Assembly: GCF_014656095.1 (NCBI RefSeq)
Contig: NZ_BNBT01000004.1
Span: 1-64,000, forward strand
Length of the DNA: 64,000 nucleotides
Direction: 5' to 3'
From: Streptomyces longispororuber
Lineage (GTDB): Bacteria > Actinomycetota > Actinomycetes > Streptomycetales > Streptomycetaceae
Every line of letters starts with the position of its first letter. Position 1 is the first letter of the stretch. A program made the position numbers and the translations under genes. This document shows positions 1 to 7,709 of the stretch, piece after piece. The notes under the pieces were generated by a model. It did not search any database. It saw nothing but the letters and a program-made list of their open reading frames with translations, and had not been told where the DNA came from.

Positions 1-655
1 CGGCGCTCGCGCGCAGGGCCCGGGCGGTGGCGCGGCGCTCGGGGCCGTGCGGGCGCAGCGGCGCGGGCGCCATGCACACCAGCCAGGCCAGGACCCAGGC
101 GCCGAGCGTCAGCGCGAGGTGGCCGGGCACCTGGCCGAGGCGCTGCGGCGCGAACAGGCTCGCCGAGCTGACGAAGGTGAGGATCAGATGGCCGGGCGGG
201 CCGACGCGGGTGGCGTCGCAGAGGGCCTTCTGGGCGGCGGCGAGCAGCGCCCCCACCGCGACGAGCACCGCGGCGCCCGGCGCGAGCCGGGTGGCGGTCA
301 GCGCCACGGCCACGCTCGCGGCCATGCCGGCCACGACCCAGGCCAGGGCACGGGCCCGGGCGGCGTACGGGAGCTGGTGGGTGTACAGGGCGCAGAACGA
401 GCCCGCCATCGTGTACATCACCAGGTCGAGCCGGTCGAGCGCGAGCAGCGTCAGATGCGGCACGGCGGTGGCGGCGACGACGCTCAGCGCGGGCTTGAAC
501 CAGATGTCCGAGGGCGTGTTCAGACGCAGTACACCGGCGAGCGGCAGCCGGCGCGGGCGCGTGCGGAAGGCGCGGAAGCCTGGGCGGGAGGGGCGCGAGG
601 GGCGGGAGGAACGAGAGGGGCGCGAGGGGCGGGTCGGGGGCGGGGGGCTGCTCAT
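1..655 (-). CDS. FUSC-family membrane protein, 3' end outside window
   Basis: This gene reads leftwards off the window edge, so only the first 218 codons are present. It starts at ATG 655 with MSSPPPPTRPSRPS and has an Arg/Ser/Pro-rich cytoplasmic head (residues about 1-40) in which SRPSRP-like units repeat. Several Ala/Val/Leu-rich membrane segments follow from about residue 50, including MYTMAGSFCALYTHQLPYAA, which resembles the first half of FUSC/aromatic-acid-exporter proteins. A fuller member of the same family lies at 34.6-36.1 kb. The role is probably efflux of a small aromatic or amphipathic acid, inferred from family only. Upstream is an unusually AT-rich stretch (667-710) that may hold the promoter. 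Confidence 0.6.
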   Translation of the reverse strand, partial: MSSPPPPTRPSRPSRSSRPSRPSRPGFRAFRTRPRRLPLAGVLRLNTPSDIWFKPALSVVAATAVPHLTLLALDRLDLVMYTMAGSFCALYTHQLPYAARARALAWVVAGMAASVAVALTATRLAPGAAVLVAVGALLAAAQKALCDATRVGPPGHLILTFVSSASLFAPQRLGQVPGHLALTLGAWVLAWLVCMAPAPLRPHGPERRATARALRASA

Positions 656-663
656 GGGACAGA

Positions 664-712
664 AGGTTAGCAAGTGTTTTACCCAAAAAATAAATGTCCG
701 CGATCGCGCCTC
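664..712. promoter_or_regulatory. AT-rich promoter or operator region
   Basis: This AT-rich block (AAGTGTTTTACCC followed by an A-run and ATAAATG) stands out from its GC-rich surroundings. It lies directly upstream of the leftward FUSC gene and upstream of the rightward DUF5134 gene. No clean -10/-35 pair can be assigned by eye. A promoter for the leftward gene is inferred from position and composition. Confidence 0.35.
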
Positions 713-895
713 CGAGAGCAGCACGGCAGCGCCCAGGGGCGTGATGACGCGCCCCGCGCCGGGCGCGAGGCCGGCGGTGAGCCCGCCCCGCTCCCCGTCC
801 GCGCTCCCGCCGTACACCCGTGCGCTCCCGTACGCCGCCCCGGTCCCGGGCATCGACCCGTCAACGGCGACGACCGTCGATCGAGGAGGTGCCCG

Positions 896-1441
896 GTGCA
901 CGGACCCGGTTCGGCGAGCTGGCTGCTCGTGGCGCTCTGCGCGGCGAGCGGCGCCTACTGCCTGTTACGCACCCGCAGCTCCGTCGCGGAGCAGCGCCGC
1001 GCGGCGGGCAGCGAGGCCCTGATGGGCTTCGGCATGGCGGTGATGGCCGTCCCGGCCGCCGTGCTGTCCCCACCCCGGGGCGCCTGGCTCGGGTACGCGG
1101 TGGTGTTCGCCGCCGCCGGGCTGCGCACGGCGTGGACGGCCCGGCGCGACCCGCACCACCTGCACCACCTGCTCGGCGCCGGGGCGATGGTCTACATGTC
1201 GGCGGCGATGACCACCGCCCCTGGCGGGGGCCACGGGGGCGGGGGCGTCCCGGCGCTGACCGGTGTCCTGCTGCTGTACTTCACCGCGCACGTCCTGGCC
1301 TCGGGCGCCCGGCTCGCGCCGGTGGGTGCGGCGGCGGCCCCGGAGGCGGGCGTCGTGCGCTGGGCGGACCGACCGGAGCTGGCGCTGGTGTGCCGCCTGG
1401 CGATGAGCATGGGGATGCTGGCGATGCTGCTGACGCTCTGA
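896..1441 (+). CDS. DUF5134 integral membrane protein with TTA codon
   Basis: This is a 181-residue protein made almost entirely of hydrophobic helices (about five membrane segments) with a Gly/His-rich loop near residues 107-115. It matches the DUF5134 type common in Streptomyces, whose function is unknown. The GTG start at 896 is chosen because GAGGAGGT ends 5 bases upstream; the frame stays open further upstream without a ribosome site. Codon 24 (965-967) is TTA, the rare leucine codon that makes Streptomyces genes depend on the bldA tRNA. It lies upstream of the M56 peptidase on the same strand, with a repeat-filled gap of about 190 bases between them. Confidence 0.75.
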   Translation: MHGPGSASWLLVALCAASGAYCLLRTRSSVAEQRRAAGSEALMGFGMAVMAVPAAVLSPPRGAWLGYAVVFAAAGLRTAWTARRDPHHLHHLLGAGAMVYMSAAMTTAPGGGHGGGGVPALTGVLLLYFTAHVLASGARLAPVGAAAAPEAGVVRWADRPELALVCRLAMSMGMLAMLLTL

Positions 1442-1479
1442 GGCGGGGGCTGCGGTGGCGGCACCGGCCCGCCGGGCGC

Positions 1480-1562
1480 CGGGCAGCGGCCAGCGGACAG
1501 CGGACGTCAGACAGCGGACGCCGGACAGCGGCAGCGGGCAGCAGGCGGCAGGCGGCAGGTGG
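1480..1562. repeat. Degenerate CAGCGGAC direct repeats
   Basis: The gap between the DUF5134 gene and the M56 peptidase gene holds a run of imperfect short direct repeats built on CAGCGGAC and GGCAGGC units. No gene or clear terminator is visible in it. Confidence 0.5.
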
Positions 1563-1635
1563 TCCGGCGTGGCATGCGTCACTTAGCGGGGAGGGCCCGT
1601 ATCCCCGCGCGGGGCGCCCCTCATAGGGTTGACCC

Positions 1636-2568
1636 ATGATGGTCCCCGTCGCGCTGTTGCTGCTGGGCGTACTGACCGCCGTCTTCGCTCCCCGGATGCT
1701 CGCGCGGGCGGAGTGGCCGGAGCGCGAACCGGTGGTCGCGCTGTGGGCCTGGCAGTGCGTCGTGGCGGGTGTCCTGCTCTGCTGCGCCCTGTCGATGACG
1801 TTCAGCGCGGCGGCCGCCTGGCAGGCCGTGCGCGGCCATCTGTTCGCGCCCGCGCCGCGCGGCGTGGTCGAGGCGTACGCGCTCGGCCCGACGCCCTGGG
1901 CGACCGTGACGGCGGTGGCGCTGGCCTGTGGCGGCGCGTGGACGGCCGTGATGCTGACCCGCGAGATCGCGCTGGCCCGGGCGCGGCGCGCCCGGCGCCG
2001 GGCCGAACTCGTCGAGCGCGCCCCGCTGTTGCCCGGCGAGGAGCCCGGCGCCGACCGGCTCGTCGTGCTGGAGGGCGAGCGGCCGGATGCCTGGTGGCTG
2101 CCCGGCGCCGCGCCCCAACTGGTCATCACCACCGCCGCGTTGCGCCGCCTGAAGGGCCGCCAGCTCGACGCGGTGCTCGCGCACGAGCAGGGCCACGCGC
2201 GGGCCCGGCACGACTGGCTGCTGCACTGCTCGGCCGCGCTCGCGGCGGGGTTCCCGCAGGTGCCGGTGTTCGCCGCGTTCCGCGACGAGATGCACCGGCT
2301 GGTGGAGCTGGCCGCGGACGACGTGGCCTCGCGCCGCTTCGGCCGGCTGACGATCGCCCTGGCCCTCGTCGAACTGAACGAGGACCGGGGCGTGTTCGGC
2401 CCCTGCCCCACCGCCCACGCCCACGTGCCGCAGCGGGTGCACCGGCTGCTGGCCGCCCGGCCCCGGCTGACCGCCGCGCGCCGGTTGCGGCTCACCGCGG
2501 CCGCCGCGCTCGTGCCGGTCGTACCGCTCTTGGTGGCGTTCGTCCCGGCGCTCCGCGCGCTCGGTTAG
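1636..2568 (+). CDS. M56-family (BlaR/HtpX-like) membrane metallopeptidase
   Basis: This is a 310-residue membrane protein with N-terminal transmembrane helices (residues about 5-25, 38-60 and 90-110), a basic cytosolic linker, the zinc motif HEQGH at residues 183-187 and a C-terminal membrane anchor. This matches the M56 peptidases related to BlaR1/MecR1 sensors. It lacks the extracellular penicillin-binding domain of true BlaR1, and no BlaI/MecI repressor gene lies beside it, so what it cleaves is unclear. ATG 1636 is chosen; ATG 1639 is equally possible. The PAP2 gene follows after 33 bases. Confidence 0.85.
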   Translation: MMVPVALLLLGVLTAVFAPRMLARAEWPEREPVVALWAWQCVVAGVLLCCALSMTFSAAAAWQAVRGHLFAPAPRGVVEAYALGPTPWATVTAVALACGGAWTAVMLTREIALARARRARRRAELVERAPLLPGEEPGADRLVVLEGERPDAWWLPGAAPQLVITTAALRRLKGRQLDAVLAHEQGHARARHDWLLHCSAALAAGFPQVPVFAAFRDEMHRLVELAADDVASRRFGRLTIALALVELNEDRGVFGPCPTAHAHVPQRVHRLLAARPRLTAARRLRLTAAAALVPVVPLLVAFVPALRALG

Positions 2569-2601
2569 GCACCGCCGCCGTCCGTCGTCCAGGATCGTTC
2601 C

Positions 2602-3309
2602 ATGGATTCCGCACCGCCCCCGCCCCCGCCCCGGCCCGCCTCCCGCGCCCCGCGCGCGGCCCTGCTGCTCGCCGTGCCGTCCCTGCTCCTGCTCGTCCTG
2701 GTCTCCGCCGAGTGGCAGCCGCTGCTCACGCTGGACGGCGACGTGGCGCGCACCACGCACCGCTGGGCGGTGGAGCACCGGGACGCCACCGACGTCGCCC
2801 GCGTCCTGACGGACTGGGTGTGGGACCCGTGGACGATGCGCGCCCTGTGCACGGTCGTCATCCTGTGGCTCGCCGGGCAGCGGGCCTGGTGGCTCGCGCT
2901 GTGGCTGGCCGGGACCTGCCTGGTGGGCTCGCTCGTGCAGCAGGGCATGAAGGCGGCGGTGGGCCGGGACCGGCCGTCGTGGCCGGACCCGGTGGACTCC
3001 GCGCACTACGCGTCCTTCCCCTCCGGGCACGCGATGACCGCGGCCGTGGTGTGCGGGCTGTTGCTCTGGCTCGCGCGCCTGTACGAGGTGGGTGCGACGG
3101 CCCGGCGGGCCGGGCTCGCCGTGGCCGTGGTGTCCGTGGTCGGCGTGGGTCTCACCCGGGTGTGGCTCGGGGTCCACTGGCTCTCGGACGTCGTCGCGGG
3201 CTGGCTGCTCGGCGCGCTGACGGTCGCCGTGGCGATCGCCCTGTACGAGCGCTACGCCCCCGCCCCGCGGCGGCCGGTCCTCGACGAGCCCGCCGGGACC
3301 CGCGCCTGA
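2602..3309 (+). CDS. PAP2-family membrane phosphatase
   Basis: This is a 235-residue integral membrane protein with the three PAP2 motifs: K117 in KAAVGRDRP, PSGH with H143, and RVWLGVHWLSD with H192. Such enzymes dephosphorylate lipid phosphates or undecaprenyl pyrophosphate at the outer face of the membrane. A Pro-rich head (residues 3-14) precedes the first helix. ATG 2602 follows the M56 gene closely and the two may be co-transcribed. The substrate cannot be told from sequence. Confidence 0.88.
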   Translation: MDSAPPPPPPRPASRAPRAALLLAVPSLLLLVLVSAEWQPLLTLDGDVARTTHRWAVEHRDATDVARVLTDWVWDPWTMRALCTVVILWLAGQRAWWLALWLAGTCLVGSLVQQGMKAAVGRDRPSWPDPVDSAHYASFPSGHAMTAAVVCGLLLWLARLYEVGATARRAGLAVAVVSVVGVGLTRVWLGVHWLSDVVAGWLLGALTVAVAIALYERYAPAPRRPVLDEPAGTRA

Positions 3310-3388
3310 CCGCGCCGGTCCGCCAGGGCACGGCCCGGGCTCCGGGGGGTGCTTGACCGGGCCCGCGGCCACCACGGAGGATCGCGGC

Positions 3389-4090
3389 ATGGTGATCAGA
3401 GGCGTGCTGTTCGACTTCTCCGGGACGCTGTTCCGCATCGAGTCCGCCGCCTCCTCGCTGCGGGCCGCGCTCACCGCGCGGGGGCTCGCCCTGCCGCCGC
3501 GGGAGGAGGCCGCCCTCGCGGCGGCGCTGGACCGGGCGGGTGCGCTGCCGGGCGGCTCCCCGGCCCTGGACGTGCCCGCGCACCTCGCCGCCCTCGTCGC
3601 CCGGCGCGACGAGAGCGCGGAGCTGCACCGCGCCGCCTACACCGCTCTGGCCAGGACCGTGGCACTGCCGGACCCGGCCCTGTACGAGATGCTGTATGAC
3701 CGGCACATGGCCCCCGAGGCCTGGCAGCCGTACGCGGACGCGCTCGACGTCGTGCGCGCGCTCGACTCGCGCGGGGTGCGGGTCGGCGTGGTCAGCAACA
3801 TCGGCTGGGACCCGCGGCCCGTCTTCCGCGCGCACGGCCTGCACCCGTACGTGGACACGTACACCCTGTCCTTCGAGCACGGCGTGCAGAAGCCGGACCC
3901 GCGCCTGTTCGCGCACGCCTGCGCGGCGCTGGGCGTCGACCCCGCCGAGGCGCTCATGGTCGGCGACGACCGCCGCGCGGACGGCGGCGCGGCCGCGCTC
4001 GGCTGCGCCGTCCACTTCGTGGACCACCTACCGGCCGAGACACGCCCGGACGCCCTGCGCCACGTCCTGACCCTGGCCCTCCCGGACTGA
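3389..4090 (+). CDS. HAD-superfamily hydrolase with DxS catalytic motif
   Basis: This is a 233-residue HAD hydrolase. Motif I reads FDFSGTL (nucleophile D9), motif II is VSNIGW, motif III is KPDPRLF and motif IV is VGDDRRADG. The usual second aspartate (DxD) is Ser11, so the general acid/base of phosphatases is missing. The family tolerates other residues here in dehalogenases and phosphonatases, so a plain phosphatase assignment is not secure. ATG 3389 is preferred because GGAGG lies 8 bases upstream; an in-frame TTG at 3353 has no ribosome site. Confidence 0.82.
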   Translation: MVIRGVLFDFSGTLFRIESAASSLRAALTARGLALPPREEAALAAALDRAGALPGGSPALDVPAHLAALVARRDESAELHRAAYTALARTVALPDPALYEMLYDRHMAPEAWQPYADALDVVRALDSRGVRVGVVSNIGWDPRPVFRAHGLHPYVDTYTLSFEHGVQKPDPRLFAHACAALGVDPAEALMVGDDRRADGGAAALGCAVHFVDHLPAETRPDALRHVLTLALPD

Positions 4091-4352
4091 CACCGCAGGC
4101 GCCGTCGGAGCCGAACCGTCCGCCGTGCGCACACGCACCGGGCCGGTGCCCCGGGCCCGCCACGCAGAGGAGAGCGGCGTCGAGCGGCCCTCCGGCGTCG
4201 TGGGACGAGCGCGCAGCGCAGCAGCCCGGTCCGGGTAGGGGCCGCTCAAGGCGTGCGGCACTCGACCGGTTCCCGCCTGTCCCGGCGGCCACCGTGTCAT
4301 CGACACTGCTACCGACACCCACAACCGCACCCACACCGCCTCGGGAGCACGC

Positions 4353-4751
4353 TTGGGGAAACGACCGCGCCGTACCCTGGCCGCCACGGCGACGATCATG
4401 GGCGTGGCGGGCGCCCTCACCCTCGCCTCCCCCGCTCCCGCGAGCGCCGCGACCACCGCTCACTGCACCAGCGCCTCGGGGTTCCGCGACACCCTCTCGC
4501 ACCGGGGCAGCCTGCACGCGGCGCTGGCCTCCTGTCCCGACTTCACGGACTCCGGCGCCCCCTACACCTTCTTCGTCGACGCGTACTACTCCGCGGAAGT
4601 ACACGGGGTGCCGCCCCGTGTCGGCTTCGTCCGCTACGACGACCAACTGGCCGACTGCACCGCCGTCACGTTGGAGGGGACCCGCCTGAAGGCCACCGGC
4701 TGCCACGTCACCCATCAACCGCGACCCGGTACCGGCCAGCCCTCACGCTGA
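4353..4751 (+). CDS. Small secreted protein of unknown function
   Basis: This 132-residue protein starts at TTG 4353 with GGGAG just upstream. It begins with a Sec signal peptide (basic KRPRR, hydrophobic core, cleavage near ASA-A at residue 33). The mature part is about 100 residues with four cysteines, compatible with two disulfides, and a tryptophan-free, Tyr/Phe-containing core. I do not recognise the family. The gene is monocistronic, and a strong hairpin lies just downstream. Confidence 0.65.
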   Translation: MGKRPRRTLAATATIMGVAGALTLASPAPASAATTAHCTSASGFRDTLSHRGSLHAALASCPDFTDSGAPYTFFVDAYYSAEVHGVPPRVGFVRYDDQLADCTAVTLEGTRLKATGCHVTHQPRPGTGQPSR

Positions 4752-4787
4752 ACGCGCGGACGAGCCGGTGGTCGCGTCGGGGAAGTC

Positions 4788-4809
4788 GGCTGCCGGCCAG
4801 GCGGCAGCC
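4788..4809. terminator. Hairpin between convergent genes
   Basis: A perfect 8-bp stem (GGCTGCCG/CGGCAGCC) with a 6-base loop is followed by TT. It sits between the secreted protein gene (+) and the DUF2630 gene (-) and can serve both directions. Confidence 0.65.
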
Positions 4810-4874
4810 TTGCGTGCGATGACGAGCGCGCGGCGCGACCAGTCTCGCCGGGGTCCGAGGGGGACGCCGTCGCC

Positions 4875-5120
4875 TCAGGCCTCGTAGCTCTCGACCCGCG
4901 GCGCGGGGCGCAGCCGTACCGGGGCCGGTTCGCCGCCGGACGCCTCCTTGGCCCGGCGCCTGCGCAGCAGTTCCCAGCACTGGTCCAGCTCGCGTTCCAG
5001 GTCGCCCAGGCGGGCCCGTTCCGTCGCCTCGTCGATCGCCCCGGTCGCGAGCGACTCCCGCAGGGTCTTCTCGGCGTCGACCATCTCGGCGATCCGCGCC
5101 AGAATCTGCTGTTGATCCAT
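4875..5120 (-). CDS. DUF2630 small coiled-coil protein
   Basis: This is an 81-residue, charge-rich helical protein (MDQQQILARIAEMVDAE, then a RARLGDLERELDQCWELLRRRRA helix) matching DUF2630, a small actinobacterial family of unknown function. ATG 5120 is chosen because AGGAGGT lies 8 bases upstream. The longer frame to 5228 adds only Pro/Arg-rich sequence without a ribosome site. The gene is divergent from the TetR gene. Confidence 0.8.
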   Translation of the reverse strand: MDQQQILARIAEMVDAEKTLRESLATGAIDEATERARLGDLERELDQCWELLRRRRAKEASGGEPAPVRLRPAPRVESYEA

Positions 5121-5210
5121 GTCCACGCACCTCCTCGGCCCCTTTGGATCACTGTAAGGAGAGGGCGCCGGATCGGCGAGGAGAGCGCGGACGGGGCGTC
5201 CTGGGAAACC

Positions 5211-5255
5211 CCTGTGGGCAGGCAACACTCCCCCGCGGTGTTACCTGCCCCCAGG
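5211..5255. promoter_or_regulatory. Long inverted repeat between divergent genes
   Basis: The arms CCTGTGGGCAGGCAACAC and GTGTTACCTGCCCCCAGG pair over 18 positions with two mismatches around a 9-base loop. The element lies between the DUF2630 and TetR start codons, so it is better read as an operator or RNA structure than as a terminator. The binding protein is unknown. Confidence 0.5.
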
Positions 5256-5298
5256 CAGCACCGGCCCCTGTCGGCCAGGGCCGGTATGCGCTGAGTAT

Positions 5299-5315
5299 AT
5301 TGGCTGCGAGCCAGT
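5299..5315. promoter_or_regulatory. Probable TetR autoregulatory operator
   Basis: ATTGGCT-GCG-AGCCAGT is a 7-bp inverted repeat with one mismatch, 18 bases before the TetR start. A -10-like TATATT (5296-5301) overlaps its left arm. Autorepression is inferred from position and symmetry. Confidence 0.5.
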
Positions 5316-5333
5316 CAACGCAGGAGTTACAGG

Positions 5334-5978
5334 ATGTCCCCCCGTAGCCCATCGGTCAATGAAGAGTTGCGGCGGCGTTCCCGGGAGCGGCTTCTGCAGG
5401 CGACGGTGGACCTGGTCGGCGAGCGCGGCTACGAGGCGACGACGCTCGCGGACATCGCCGACCGCGCCGGTTCCGCGCGCGGCCTGGTGTCGTACTACTT
5501 CCCGGGCAAGCGGCAGCTCCTGCAGTCGGCGGTCCACCGGCTCATGCACCTCACGCTGCAGGAGGCGCTGGAGCGGGAGCCGCGCACCGAGGACGGGGAC
5601 GAGCTGCTCGCCCGCGCCATCGACGCGATCCTGGGGCTCGCGCGGGACCGGCCGGTCCTGATGCGGACGCACATGGCGGGCATCCTCCAGGCCGAGGGCT
5701 TCGTGCAGTGCCCCGAGCAGCAGCGCCTCGCCTTCCTGCTGCGCGACACGGTGGACAGGCACGGCGCGGCGGACGCCGAGACGGACTACCGGATGCTGCG
5801 CGCCCTGCTGATGGGCGCGGTGTTCGCGCTGCTCATCCCGGGGGCGCCGATGCCGTTCGCGCGGCTGCGGGCGGAGCTGTTCCAGCGCTACGGCCTGGAC
5901 TGGAAGCTCGGCGTCCCGCCGGGCGACGAACCGCCCGACGGGACGTCCCAGGCCGGAGCCGGGCCCGGGGTGCCATGA
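5334..5978 (+). CDS. TetR-family transcriptional regulator
   Basis: This 214-residue regulator has an N-terminal TetR helix-turn-helix (residues about 12-58: LLQATVDLVGERGYEATTLA, then GLVSYYFPGKRQLL) and an all-helical ligand-binding domain. ATG 5334 has GGAG upstream (5323-5326), and the gene is preceded by a palindrome that is probably its own operator. Its target may be the divergent DUF2630 gene or the LVIVD gene that converges on it. The ligand is unknown. Confidence 0.88.
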   Translation: MSPRSPSVNEELRRRSRERLLQATVDLVGERGYEATTLADIADRAGSARGLVSYYFPGKRQLLQSAVHRLMHLTLQEALEREPRTEDGDELLARAIDAILGLARDRPVLMRTHMAGILQAEGFVQCPEQQRLAFLLRDTVDRHGAADAETDYRMLRALLMGAVFALLIPGAPMPFARLRAELFQRYGLDWKLGVPPGDEPPDGTSQAGAGPGVP

Positions 5979-6003
5979 CCCCAGGGCGGCCCGGACCACC
6001 GGC

Positions 6004-7512
6004 TCAGTGGTGGCCGAAGTACTCCGGCTGGGTCTGTACGTTGAGCTCGCGCAGCCGTACCCGCTCGGCCGGGGCGGTGCGCTTGTCGTGGAGCTTCAGC
6101 ACGTCGAAGCCCTTGACCATGTCGTTCGAGTAGATGTGGCCGTTGTAGTAGTAGGCCGACCACGAGCCGCCGCCGACGAGCGTGTCCGCGGAGATCGGGC
6201 CGCGCTCGAAGTAGGCGATCTCCTTGGGCTTGGTGGAGTCGGTGAAGTCCCACACGGAGACGCCGCCCTGGTACCAGGCCTGGACCATGAGGTCCTTGCC
6301 CTTGACCGGGATGAGCGAGCCGTTGTGGGCCACGCAGTTCTCGGTGTCCGCCTGGTGGCGCGGGATCTTGAAGTAGCTCTTGAAGACGAGCCTGCTCTTG
6401 TCGCCGCGGCCCTTGATGTCGTAGATGCCGTCGGCACCGCGGTTCGGGCCGATCTCGGCGTTGCAGGTGGCGCCGCCGCCACCGCCGAGCTCGTCGGTGA
6501 ACACGACCTTGTCGGCACGCTGGTTGAAGGTCGCCGAGTGCCAGAACGCGAAGTTCACGTTGTCCTGGACCCGGTCGATGACCTTCGGACGTTCGGGGTC
6601 CTTGATGGAGAACAGGATGCCGTCACCCATGCACGCGCCCGCCGCGAGGTCCCTGGAGGGCAGCACGGTGATGTCGTGGCAGCCGGTGGTCTTGGAGACG
6701 CCCGGGTTGGTGGGGGCGCCGGGGTTGCCGCCGCCGTCGGGGCCCTCGCCCGGGAAGAGCACGGGGAAGCCGACGAGCGCCGCCTTCTGCGGGGCCTTGC
6801 GCGGCACCTTGATGACGGAGATGCCGTCGTGCGGCGGCTGGCAGTCGGGGAACGCCGCGTTCGGCGCGTAGGAGGAGACGTAGACGTAGACGTCGGAACG
6901 CTTGGGAACCAGGGTGTGGGTGTGCGAGCCGCAGGCGGTCTCGACGGCGGCGACGTAGCGCGGGTTGCGCTTGTCGCTGATGTCGAAGACCTTCATGCCC
7001 TCCCAGGAGGACTTCTCCGTGGCCGGCTGCGTGGTGCTGGCGCACGAGCTGTCGCTGCGCGAGGAGTCGGTCGACAGGAACAGCAGGTTGCCGGAGACCG
7101 AGACGTCGTTCTGGGATCCCGGGCAGAGCACCTGGGCGACGGTCCTGGGCTTCTTGGGGTTGCTGATGTCGAAGATGCGGAAGCCGTCGTAGTTTCCGGC
7201 GAACGCGTACGTGCCTTGGAAGGCGAGGTCGGAGTTGGTGCCCGGCAGCGCGTCCTTGGGGATGTTGGCGAGGTGCTCGATGTTGTCGGAGTGGACTATC
7301 TCGTCGGGCGCGGGGATCTTCCCGTCCCTGATGGCCCGCCTGGTGTCGGCGGCGTCGGACTTCGAGACCTTCTTCGGGGCCGCGGGGGTGTCCCCCGGGT
7401 CCGGGGTCGCCGCCGCGGGCACCGCGGTGAGCAGCGCGGCGAGGAGTCCGGCCGCGGCCGTGGCGACTCCCAGACGTCTGCGTCGCGTTCGGGCTTCGTG
7501 CAACAAAGTCAC
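6004..7512 (-). CDS. Secreted LVIVD-repeat beta-propeller protein
   Basis: This 502-residue exported protein starts at GTG 7512 with GGGAGG 5 bases upstream. Its signal peptide is RTRRRRLGVATAAAGLLAAL with cleavage after AAA near residue 35. Repeats of the type GFRIFDISNPKKPR, GMKVFDISDKRNPR and GVSVWDFTDSTKPK mark LVIVD blades, suggesting a propeller in the cell wall or medium. The biochemical role is unknown. It is divergent from the DUF305 lipoprotein gene, a pairing suggestive of shared control. Confidence 0.85.
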   Translation of the reverse strand: MTLLHEARTRRRRLGVATAAAGLLAALLTAVPAAATPDPGDTPAAPKKVSKSDAADTRRAIRDGKIPAPDEIVHSDNIEHLANIPKDALPGTNSDLAFQGTYAFAGNYDGFRIFDISNPKKPRTVAQVLCPGSQNDVSVSGNLLFLSTDSSRSDSSCASTTQPATEKSSWEGMKVFDISDKRNPRYVAAVETACGSHTHTLVPKRSDVYVYVSSYAPNAAFPDCQPPHDGISVIKVPRKAPQKAALVGFPVLFPGEGPDGGGNPGAPTNPGVSKTTGCHDITVLPSRDLAAGACMGDGILFSIKDPERPKVIDRVQDNVNFAFWHSATFNQRADKVVFTDELGGGGGATCNAEIGPNRGADGIYDIKGRGDKSRLVFKSYFKIPRHQADTENCVAHNGSLIPVKGKDLMVQAWYQGGVSVWDFTDSTKPKEIAYFERGPISADTLVGGGSWSAYYYNGHIYSNDMVKGFDVLKLHDKRTAPAERVRLRELNVQTQPEYFGHH

Positions 7513-7539
7513 TGCGTCCTCCCTTGTGGCCGTTCGAAG

Positions 7540-7552
7540 GTGAACGGTTCAC
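7540..7552. promoter_or_regulatory. Palindrome upstream of LVIVD gene
   Basis: GTGAAC-G-GTTCAC is a perfect 6-bp inverted repeat located 28 bases upstream of the LVIVD start codon. It is a candidate operator; no binding family can be named. Confidence 0.45.
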
Positions 7553-7624
7553 GGACACCCGCAGTATCGTGCTCCACATGTACAGATCAACAGAGGGCGA
7601 CAGGGTCGTCATGAACATTCCACA

Positions 7625-7641
7625 CGGGTGATACTCACCCG
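7625..7641. promoter_or_regulatory. Palindrome upstream of DUF305 gene
   Basis: CGGGTGA-TAC-TCACCCG is a perfect 7-bp inverted repeat about 48 bases before the DUF305 start. With the 7540 palindrome it brackets the divergent promoter region. Confidence 0.5.
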
Positions 7642-7673
7642 GCGTGCCCGTACGGACCCCACTGACCCGCCCG

Positions 7674-7709
7674 CACCAGGAGGTTGCCGTGCACCAGGAG
7701 GTTGCCCTG
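7674..7709 (+). repeat. Duplicated 18-bp ribosome-site repeat
   Basis: GCACCAGGAGGTTGCC occurs twice with an 18-bp period, so the AGGAGG ribosome site is duplicated. The first copy serves GTG 7689; the second lies inside the first codons. Confidence 0.7.

Noticed and set aside
1636..2568. M56 peptidase as a BlaR-type beta-lactam sensor
   Set aside because: It lacks the penicillin-binding sensor domain and has no adjacent BlaI-like repressor.
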